This document shows positions 56,670-64,000 of a DNA stretch of 64,000 nucleotides, piece by piece. The position numbers were made by a program, and so were the translations under genes. Each line of letters opens with the position of its first letter. The stretch's first letter is position 1. The notes beneath the pieces are model-generated. The model had not been told where the DNA came from. It did not search any database and worked only from the letters and a program-made list of their open reading frames with translations. The DNA is from Rhipidocladum racemiflorum (lineage: Eukaryota > Streptophyta > Magnoliopsida > Poales > Poaceae), in assembly GCA_036346355.1 (NCBI GenBank), contig CM070580.1, positions 16,917,374 to 16,981,373 on the forward strand, read 5' to 3'.

Positions 56670-56892
56670 TGTTAGGAAACCGAATTCGTATCCTATATGG
56701 ACTCTTCCTTATCTCTAAGCAGAACCGCTATATATAGGAGGCAGGAGGTCACCCCATTGTACATACAAGCATACAGAATAATAAAGCAGACTCGTTCCTC
56801 CTCATATTGTGTCTCTCGCCCTCTCTCTCTCTGTTCTCCACTTTAGATCTATTAGGCAACCCCGGACTATTCGATAGCGAGGTTGTCTAACA
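56670..56892 (+). repeat. 3' LTR of Copia copy B with polypurine tract
   Basis: 223 bp, preceded by CCAAGGGGGAG (56659-56669). It differs from the 5' LTR by a few substitutions (for example GTATCC for GTATTC), an extra CT pair, and a small indel around GCAGACTCGTTCC. Confidence 0.92.
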
Positions 56893-56897
56893 CTTTG

Positions 56898-57715
56898 TAC
56901 TCTCTTCTAAAGACAGTCCAAATGGTTATAATTTTTTTTTTTAAAAAAATAAAAGTATTAACACAATATCAATCTATCACACCATAAAAATTTAAATCCA
57001 AATTCGATCTATGACAAATTCTGCTGAAAATGAAATCTGAAAATAAAAGAACATAAAAGGCTACTATTCACTGAACTTGTCTTTGTTTTTCTCCTAATAT
57101 ATGTCACGTTTTCAGTTGAATTTTTTCAGTGTGCTTGGTTGCATCATGAGTTATCTAACTAATTTTTTTTTTCAGATTTTTCTCATGAACATTTGCATCA
57201 TGTTTTGCATAGGATGCACGGGGATGCACAAGATATGTTTTTTGGAGGACAATATTCCAAAGAGCATGTTGGTTGGTTGGGTGGGTGATCTCCATCTTAC
57301 TAAAATAATTGTGAGAGTTTATTTCATGTTTATACCATTTTTTTTCTGAGTTCAGAGATCTTTTGTGTGCGTACAATTCTGATGACAATGTACTAAAATG
57401 GTAGGTACACAAATTGGAAGTTTGGACTAGAGTTTTGTAGCTTCTTCTTTGTGAAAACTTAGCAAACGCTGTTTGTTGGTAAAGAGCAGCCATGACACCA
57501 TGTATGCTTTGGCCTGGGCTGGTAGTTAGGCAACTTGCACTCTCTAGTCTCTAGTTAGCCCTGAAGCAGGGCAAGGATCAGTTGGGAGTTCACCTTTCCT
57601 CTCGAAACAAAAAGGAAACAAGGGATCGAGACCTCTCCTTTTCCTCCATCGTTTCTTCGTCTCAACACTTTCTGCATAGAATAATATATTGTACTGCCCA
57701 GCTTCGAGCTATACG
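56898..57715. other. Intergenic, nothing recognised
   Basis: AT-rich host sequence following the Copia copy B duplication. Open frames lack domains or codon bias. Confidence 0.4.
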
Positions 57716-58210
57716 TAGGGATGGCAATCGGGCGGGTACGGGCGGGTAGACCTCTCGCAGACCCGAATCCGAAACCCGAAATTCATACCCGAACCCGAAC
57801 CCGAAACCTCTCACGGGTACATACCCACGCCCATACCCGAAACCGATGGGTACCCGAACCCGAAACTAAATTCACCTCGCAATCAAATTTTCAACCATCA
57901 ATTGTCAGTCAATTCATTTGTAATTTCTATGTTTAAAGGAAAAATATATGATTTATATAATCATGAAAGTTACCGCATCTTACATCTCGAACGATGCTTA
58001 AAATCTTGAATTAACTTTCTATTATTTTTAATTTATATTAATTAATTCGAGTACCCATAGATACCCACGGGTGCAGAACCGAACCCGAACCCGAACCTAA
58101 ACCCAAACCCGAAATTTGAAACCCGTGGGTCTGAAATCAAACCCATACCCGAATCCATCGGGTCGGGTACCCACGGATACCCGAACCCACGGGTAATTTT
58201 GTCATCCCTA
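57716..58210. mobile_element. Non-autonomous hAT element (495 bp)
   Basis: Termini TAGGGATGGCAAT and ATTTTGTCATCCCTA (reverse complement TAGGGATGACAAAAT) are flanked by an exact 8-bp duplication GCTATACG (57708-57715 and 58211-58218). Both subterminal zones consist of repeated ACCCGAA and CCCACGGGTA motifs, a putative transposase-binding array; the centre is AT-rich. No transposase frame. Confidence 0.94.
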
Positions 58211-58218
58211 GCTATACG

Positions 58219-58784
58219 TACTCTGCATCTTTTTTCATGGTGTAATTGTCTGTGGTATAGCGTGTCATGTCAAACTCTGATCTGTATTGTACTGCGGCTC
58301 CCTAGGCTGCTCGATGGCTTTTCAAGCTTGCCTACCATACGTGCATCCTTGATGTCGCTTTTTAGTTTATAGTAAATTCATCTTTCAAATATAATTGTAA
58401 AAGTAATTTTATCTTTGATCACGAGAGTATCGACAAACAACAACCCACCCCTTAATAGGTATTGAAAGATCAGACACCCCATCATAAAATAAAATAAAAA
58501 TGACCAAGGCTCCATTTGGTTTGGGTTAAAAGGTTTTGTAGGGATTTAATCAGTGAAACATCCTTGTAAAAGAGAGGATTGACTTAACCTGATTAAAGAC
58601 TTTTAACCGTTCTAACTCAGGTTAAGTTAGCCTACCAAATTAATGGAATAAACTAACCCAACATAAACCAGCCTCTTAAATTCTAGTTGCCAAACACAAA
58701 ACTTGGGTTAAGTTAACCTAGCTAGGTTAAAGTTGGCTAACATGGTTTTCTTTGAACTCCGAACCAACTAAACGTGGTTGCGTG
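58219..58784. other. Intergenic with possible degraded MITE
   Basis: The stretch 58510-58740 has GGCTCCATTTGGTTTGGG and several GGTTAA/TTAACC repeats that resemble a degraded MITE, but no matched ends or duplication were found. Confidence 0.3.
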
Positions 58785-59277
58785 CAGGGTTCAAATTCCC
58801 GGCGAAATCCCGCGAAATTTCGCCAAATTTGATTTCGACTTCCCAGTTCTATAATCCCGTGAAATTAAAACCCTAAAAAATTTAAACGTACTCTGACTTA
58901 TAATTTCGAAATTTCGGTTAAACGAACCGAAATCTCGGTTTTTTGAACGAAATTTGTCTAAAACGTGACCGGATTTGACCGGATTTGACCGGAGTTTGAC
59001 CGGATTGGATTCCTCAAGTCATTTCCCAGTCCGACCAAAATTTCAAAATTTTTGACATCGCTTGAACCATTTTCCGTTCAGTTGAATTTTACCAAATCTC
59101 GGTTTTTTCGACGAAATTTCGGTTTTTTTGACCGAAATCCGAAATTTCGGTTTAAAAAAACGGATTTAAATTTTGGTTTTGAATTCGTCCGATTTCGTCC
59201 GAAATAACGAGATCTCGCCGAAAAATCGGATTTCGGTCGACGACGAGATTTGACCTAAAACGAAAATTTGAACCCTG
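58785..59277. mobile_element. Non-autonomous hAT element (493 bp)
   Basis: Perfect 13-bp terminal inverted repeats CAGGGTTCAAATT and AATTTGAACCCTG are flanked by an exact 8-bp duplication GTTGCGTG (58777-58784 and 59278-59285). The interior is filled with AAATTTCG/CGAAATTT motifs and a tandem GACCGGATTT run (about 58969-59005). The CAGGGTT terminus is shared with the element at 40792-41194, so the two may use related transposases. The reverse-strand open frame overlapping its right end is not coding. Confidence 0.94.
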
Positions 59278-59417
59278 GTTGCGTGGCTATTTGATTTTAA
59301 GGCTAGTCCTGTCGTGCCTAAATTGTAGGGTAGCTGTGATGATTTGGTTGGCCGGACATGTGGCAAGTAAATTTTGTAAATTGTATAATTAAATGTCCCA
59401 AATTTGCTTAAAAGTTA

Positions 59418-59690
59418 CTCCTTCAGTCCTTTTATCCAAATTTATAAGATTTATTTTTTGAAGGTTATGTTCATAAATATAGGGCGTATTTTATATTTTA
59501 ATGCAAAATTTATGTGATGTTCCTTATATACCTATAATAAATATCTATCTTTATTACATATATATATGTATTAAATACATTGTTTAGTGAAAATAATTAA
59601 AAGTAATTTAATTAATTTTAATATCTTTTAGTCTACATATAAAAAATATACCTGATAAATTTACATCTGGTAGGGAAATAAATGAACTGG
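59418..59690. mobile_element. Possible degraded Stowaway-like MITE
   Basis: The left side begins TACTCCTTCAGTCCTTTTAT, close to the Stowaway terminus CTCCCTCCGTCC with its TA target. The AT-rich body is typical. The right end (GGTAGGGAAATAAATG) is too diverged to confirm. Confidence 0.35.
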
Positions 59691-59799
59691 ACACAGCCTT
59701 AGTACCCTAGGCACAGTCCAGATTGTCTGAACTAGCGAAGTACGGTCTTGGGTATCTCTAAATTTTGCACATGAAAAACTCAGGATTCCGCGTGAATAC

Positions 59800-60092
59800 G
59801 GGACTATTTGGATTCATGCAGCTAACAATTAGTTGCTAAAAATTAGCTGGAGTGGATTCAAACATAGTCAACTAATAGATCAGCTAATTATTAGCTGGGC
59901 ACCCAGCTAATGGTTATCTCAATAGCAAGCAAGCAGGGGTATTCTGGACAATTGATCAACCTAAGCATCTATTAGCTACATATTAGCTGGTAGATCCAAA
60001 CACCCTCCAGCTAATAGTTAGACAGCTAATATTAGCTAGGAACTATTAGCTAGCTAGCTAACTATTAGCTGCTAATGGATCCAGACAGGCCC
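59800..60092. mobile_element. Tourist-like (PIF/Harbinger) MITE, 293 bp
   Basis: Termini GGGACTATTTGGATTCATG and (right end reverse complement) GGGCCTGTCTGGATCCAT are flanked by TAC on both sides (59797-59799 and 60093-60095). Subterminal TTAGCTG/CAGCTAAT motifs recur throughout, as in the MITE in NRAMP intron 3, so the two are probably distant relatives. Confidence 0.82.
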
Positions 60093-60095
60093 TAC

Positions 60096-61880
60096 GTTAT
60101 GCTCAGTCTCTACTGCTCAAAATCTGCCTCATGGTCCGTGCGATAAGCATCGCCGTCGATTACTTTATTCCAATAAAAAAAATTAGGTTACGTGTGTGTT
60201 GTATTACGATGACGTCTATTTTGGAGTAACCAAGATACACTCATAAAATAGTGTTAGGTGCTCCGTTTTCTTATTAAGAACGAACCTAAATCTATGTTCG
60301 AGAGATAATTTTCTATACACTGATAATGTATCAGGATGTTACTATCCCACCATAAAATATTTGCGTGCCCATAGCCGTCGAGTTGCTAGTTAGCGGAAGG
60401 TAGCGAAGAATTGAAGGGGTATAAAATAGACAGCACACATAATAGAGAAAAGTAAAAAAAAAAAAACTTTTTCACTAGATTAATTACCTTGTAAAGGAGT
60501 GTCAAATTTATAGTAGAAATCAATAAAAGATAGATTCAAATTTGATCACAATGAGGTAGAGTCTAACCCTATTGTCAACAGCGTGCAGGACTTCTAGTTC
60601 CAACCTGACAGCCAGGTTTGCCTACGGACGTGGCATCCACGTGGAAAGGAAAAATTTCCGTGGGGTCCAACGAGCAGCCTCTGTAGCGGCGGGGAAAGAA
60701 TGTGCCACGCCCGCAAGGCAGCGCTCCGGCCACTGGCCTAACCGTGGCTGCGGCGTGGCCGCCACGGGGCTTCCTCGTGGCCCGGATCGAGGAGCTTTTC
60801 GTTGATCTGATCTGATCTGATCTCCCGTAACGCTGCTGGTCTACGGGAATTTAATATGCCTGAGGTCGTCGTGAAACTGTCCCAACGAATACATGCTGCT
60901 TGCTTACATGGTAGCGTCGGATAAGGACAAATTAAAGGAACGAACATTGGTCATGTATAAACAAAAGTTTACCCATGCGACGTGATGCAGCTAGCCTGGA
61001 TAAACTGAATTGAAAAAAAAATAAGCGTAGATAGTATGTCCCGCTGTCCAACTCGAAGCACTCGTGATTAGACCCATGGATGGGCCGGGTCGGGTTGGCA
61101 CCACATGGTTCCGTGGAGTATGGCTCTACGTACCATGCTACAACAGTTCGATACCATCACGATACCTTTGTGTCGTGTCGGCTTAAGTTTGGTATATTTT
61201 GACTGTTGTGAGGGAGAAGAAGGGAGCCTAAGACGTACGGGACACCTGACCGAAGTGCAATTCAGTTGGAGACAAGAAAGACGTCATATCCGTCGTTTCC
61301 CCTACCGTGTAATTATCGGATCCAGCTATGTCCGGCCAAATCTGAGCTTCGCTAGCCTTCCTAAGGAAGAAGGCAGCAGGGGAGCAGCGAGAATCGAGAT
61401 GTGGAGGTGCTAGTGTTGGGAAAGAAACATGTATGGTGGCTGAGGATGGTGGCGACTCGGTGTTGGAAGGCTAGATATGATGGCAGCAGGATTCAAAGAC
61501 GAGGTGGTGGAGACCATCGGGATTCAACGCCACCACCGTCTTTTTTCTTGGGATGACAGGTGAAGTCAAGGGCAGAGCTTGGACTGAGCTAGCTGCTCCA
61601 CTGTATCACAAGAAGAAATAGAGAGAGGAGACATTGGTGGCTATGGACCACGGCTCTTAGGCCTTGGGCCTAGGCCCCGGTGGCCAAGGTCTGGATTCGC
61701 TTTTGAACGAAGCTGACGGTACGGTGCAACAAAACTCTGATGGTGGTATGCACGGAGGCCAACGGATCTGGCACTGGGACGGTGAGGTGCGGTTTGTGCT
61801 GATGCGTGGGAAGAAGCGTGCACGCTCCGCTGGTTATGTATTACATACAACGGAAAAGGCTGCTCAGTTTGGATCCATTA
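60096..61880. other. Intergenic, no gene recognised
   Basis: Open frames at 60572-60805, 61105-61413 and 61664-61900 have no domain or homology I recognise. A GATCT microsatellite (GATCTGATCTGATCTGATCT) lies near 60805-60824. Confidence 0.4.
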
Positions 61881-62610
61881 GGGCATCTACAGTGGTATAG
61901 ACGGTAGCTCTATAGTATACCTCCATGTCATCTACAGACAGTACTAAAGATAACTTATACAATAGACTGTCTATATAGCTGTCTGTAATGATCTCTCATA
62001 TAATTAATAGACTGTCTGTACAATGGTATACGCACTATAAAGCTGTCTATAAAGACGTCTGTTAAATAGTAGACAGCATATTTCTCTCTCTCCTCCACAC
62101 CATCTAAAATCTGATGTGGCATACCCTTATAGACAGCTGACATGCAGGGCCGTCTCCAGAAATTTGGGGCTCCAGAGCGAAATGCAAATTGAGGCTTTAA
62201 ATTTTGAAAAATTCATGTGTACTATAAATAAGACATACCTTCAGACAATTATATAGATTTAATATGTGCTTTTTCTTACAAAATTTAGGAATATATCAAA
62301 TATCAATGTTAAAAGAGTCAAGATAGTACTGGCATCATGTTCTACTAAAAAACATCATCCGCCTAGTATTTTTTGAAATAAAATCTTCAATTATATCTTC
62401 ATAATTAATCTTCTCGAAAACATCATTTTCAAGTGCAATCATTGCCAACCTATTGAGTCTTTCTTGTGTCTTTCAAGTGCTATCATTTTCAAGTACTAAG
62501 CGAGCAAACAAACTAATCAAGGTGGATCAGATTACGGACGTTACTAATGGTCTTGAACTCTGATTTGGGACCATCAACGGGCCTGCTCACATGTACCATT
62601 GTACATGCCC
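61881..62610. mobile_element. Tourist-like MITE (Gaijin type) split by a hAT element
   Basis: Left end GGGCATCTACAGTGGTA (61881) and right end reverse complement GGGCATGTACAATGGTAC (ending 62610) are flanked by TTA on both sides (61878-61880 and 62611-62613). The body repeats TAGACAGCTGTCTATA-type motifs. Removing the nested element at 62145-62585 and one copy of its duplication leaves about 281 bp, a normal size for this MITE type. Confidence 0.82.
62145..62585. mobile_element. Non-autonomous hAT element nested in the MITE, 441 bp
   Basis: Termini CAGGGCCGT (left) and ACGGGCCTG (right, reverse complement CAGGCCCGT) are flanked by CTGACATG (62137-62144) and CTCACATG (62586-62593), an 8-bp duplication with one later mismatch. 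It lies near the right end of the surrounding MITE. The interior is AT-rich without an open frame. Confidence 0.8.
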
Positions 62611-62729
62611 TTAGACCAATACGATGACAACGGAGGTTGTTATCCTTTTCTCGGCAACAGATGACGGTTTGTTTGTGTGGAAGCTCGCCAGAAGACGATG
62701 AAGAAACCGTGTCGACATGGCGACGTACG

Positions 62730-63696
62730 TGTCAGCGTACTAGCCAACAGGCACCTCCGAATCGGGTGCTTATAAGGTTCAGACGGGGGGCTTTCGGGGT
62801 AATCACCGGTGGAAGGAAGATGAACGGGGTGCCGGTGAAGCTCAGAGGGATGGGGACGCTAGGGTTTACCCAGGTTCAGGCCCTCCGAAGAGTAACAGCT
62901 CTAGTCCTGCTTTTCTTGCTATTGCTTGTGTTCTAGCTTGAGAGTATGAAACCTACTAACAATGGGTCGAACCCCTTCTCCCATGCACCCCGGCCCCCTT
63001 TTATACTTGGGCTCCCGGGGGCGCACGGGAGGCTTACACGGCAAGGCGCACTCATTACACTGGCACGGGCGCATTTAATGAGCACGTCGCTGTTCTTACA
63101 CCCCGGTAACATCTGCCGTAGCCGTCACACCCCCGCCTCGGGCCCCACGTCCGCCAACGCCACCCGTTCCGTCAAGGGGTGGGGAACTGCCATGATGTCA
63201 TACGCAATTAATGCACTCCTGGGGAAGACGCACCGCCATACCGTATCCTCCATGCTTTGCATTTAATGCGCAAGCCTCGCATTAAATGTCCTTGATCAGG
63301 GCGCTGCAGCTTTGAGGGTGGACGCCCGGGGAGTGGCCTGCATGCCACGGGTCTTCTGGGCGACCACCTTGCTGGGCGCCCAATGGTGTGGCCTGACTGC
63401 CACGCGTCCACTGGGCGACCACCTTCCTAGTCGCCCAGAGGTGTGGCCTAACTGCCACGCGTCCACTGGGCGACCACCTTCCTGGTCGCCCAGTGGTGCG
63501 GCCTGGTCGCCACGTGTCCACTGGGCGACCACCTTCCTGGGCGCCCAGTGGTGAGGCCTGATCGCCACCTGTCCGCTGGGGCGACCAGGCTGGGGAGTTG
63601 CTGCTTGCCGTGGCGGTGTGCCCGGACACACCCTGCCCGCCCGGCGATCTCTTTTATTGCGGGGGAGTGGGGACCCTGGTGTAAAATACGCCGACA
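62730..63696 (-). mobile_element. Gypsy-type solo LTR, reverse orientation, 967 bp
   Basis: The block starts TGTCAGCGTACTAGCC (62730) and ends AATACGCCGACA (63696), flanked by an exact 5-bp duplication GTACG (62725-62729 and 63697-63701). No internal retrotransposon sequence is next to it on either side, so it is a solo LTR left by recombination between two LTRs. Orientation is reverse: the complement of 62991-63011 reads GTATAAAAGGGGGCCGGGG, a TATA box, and upstream of it on that strand lies a 55-bp tandem array (63321-63590). The segment GGGTTTACCCAGGTTCAGG (about 62863-62881) is typical of grass Gypsy LTR leaders. Confidence 0.9.
63321..63590. repeat. 55-bp tandem array of hairpins in the solo LTR
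   Basis: About four and a half head-to-tail units of 55 bp (63353-63407, 63408-63462, 63463-63517, 63518-63572, with partial units at both ends). Each holds an inverted repeat; in the unit at 63463 it is perfect: CCACTGGGCGACCA, a 6-nt loop, TGGTCGCCCAGTGG. It lies upstream of the LTR TATA box in reverse orientation. Confidence 0.9.
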
Positions 63697-63701
63697 GTAC
63701 G

Positions 63702-64000
63702 TACGCATCGGCGGTGGGCCATCATTTTGCCCGACCCATGCATTAGCACAGGCCGAATCTTACGCACATCGTGCACACGTTCGCACCAATCAGTTTGCAC
63801 GTACGCACGACAAAAAAAAATTCGTCGATTAATGCTACATCGAACTTCATGCGCGTTGTTGTTCTCGCAGGAAGCCAGCGGCAGTTAGACTGCGAACAGG
63901 CCATACATGAGCGCAAAATGCAACACAACTGGGCCATCTCACTTACCCCGGACCAAGAAAATTTTCCACTCTGGGCCAACGCCGTCGAGGCGGCCTGCTT
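63702..64000. other. Window end, nothing recognised
   Basis: Host flank of the solo LTR. The reverse-strand open frame at 63743-63979 has no recognised domain and may continue past the window. Confidence 0.3.

Larger units (their letters stand above)
49839..56892 (+). mobile_element. Copia retrotransposon, copy B (long-leader subtype)
   Basis: LTRs of 218 bp (49839-50056) and 223 bp (56670-56892), both TGTTAGGAAACCGAATTCG to TCTAACA, are flanked by an exact duplication CTTTG (49834-49838 and 56893-56897). The element shares gag, spacer and pol sequence and the 3' half of the LTR with copy A, while the LTR 5' half differs. It has a 2.2-kb leader between LTR and gag that copy A lacks. The two LTRs differ by only a few substitutions and two small indels, so it inserted more recently than copy A, yet the coding region is badly broken. 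Confidence 0.95.

Noticed and set aside
63296..63708. Repetitive reverse-strand frames in the solo LTR
   Set aside because: They are translations of the 55-bp tandem array; the unit length (55) is not a multiple of three, so the frame changes at each unit.

Overview
This is a stretch of nuclear DNA from a grass (Poaceae). The evidence is three plant genes with consensus GT-AG introns, GC-rich coding sequence typical of grasses, an NRAMP protein that resembles rice NRAMP2 along its whole length, and a dense cover of grass-type transposable elements: Copia and Gypsy LTR elements, CACTA, hAT and Tourist/PIF-Harbinger MITEs. I cannot fix the species from sequence alone. I recognised no tRNA, rRNA or CRISPR sequence.

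Layout. 1-8.0 kb: retroelement remains (a Gypsy LTR cut by the window edge and lying inside a reverse-strand Gypsy gag, that element's own LTR, two further LTR-like promoter blocks) and a clean 630-bp hAT MITE. 8.9-10.8 kb: an intact single-exon gene (+) for an ARM-repeat/TPR (UNC-45-type) protein. 11-16.4 kb: a run of small DNA elements, namely a TA-flanked MITE, a long-TIR fold-back element made of palindromic units, a 1038-bp CACTA element and a small MITE. 17.1-21.3 kb (-): a five-exon RBBP5/RBL-like WD40 gene, a core subunit of COMPASS H3K4 methyltransferase complexes. 23.5-40.2 kb: a Copia element with intact ends and a 5-bp target duplication, split inside its reverse transcriptase/RNase H coding region by an 11.1-kb non-autonomous Sirevirus-type element with 2.8-kb LTRs, which has its own 5-bp duplication. 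40.8-43 kb: a hAT MITE and a decayed geranylgeranyl diphosphate synthase small-subunit-like pseudogene. 44.2-48.4 kb (-): a four-exon NRAMP2-like metal transporter gene with a Tourist MITE in its last intron. 49.8-56.9 kb: a second copy of the same Copia family, with a 2.2-kb GC-rich leader not found in the first copy. 57-64 kb: two hAT MITEs, Tourist-like MITEs (one itself split by a hAT element) and a Gypsy solo LTR carrying a 55-bp tandem array of hairpins.

The three host genes do unrelated housekeeping jobs (chromatin methylation, a chaperone-type scaffold, vacuolar or endomembrane metal transport) and stand as islands in nested transposons. The least expected signals are (a) two unrelated Copia-type elements whose non-coding internal regions are filled with short repeats resembling the sequence just inside their own 5' LTR (the primer-binding position); (b) a conserved non-coding spacer between gag and pol in the Copia family; (c) LTR promoters built from palindromes or hairpin repeats. 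Exact end coordinates are given where a target-site duplication could be read; elsewhere the boundaries are approximate.
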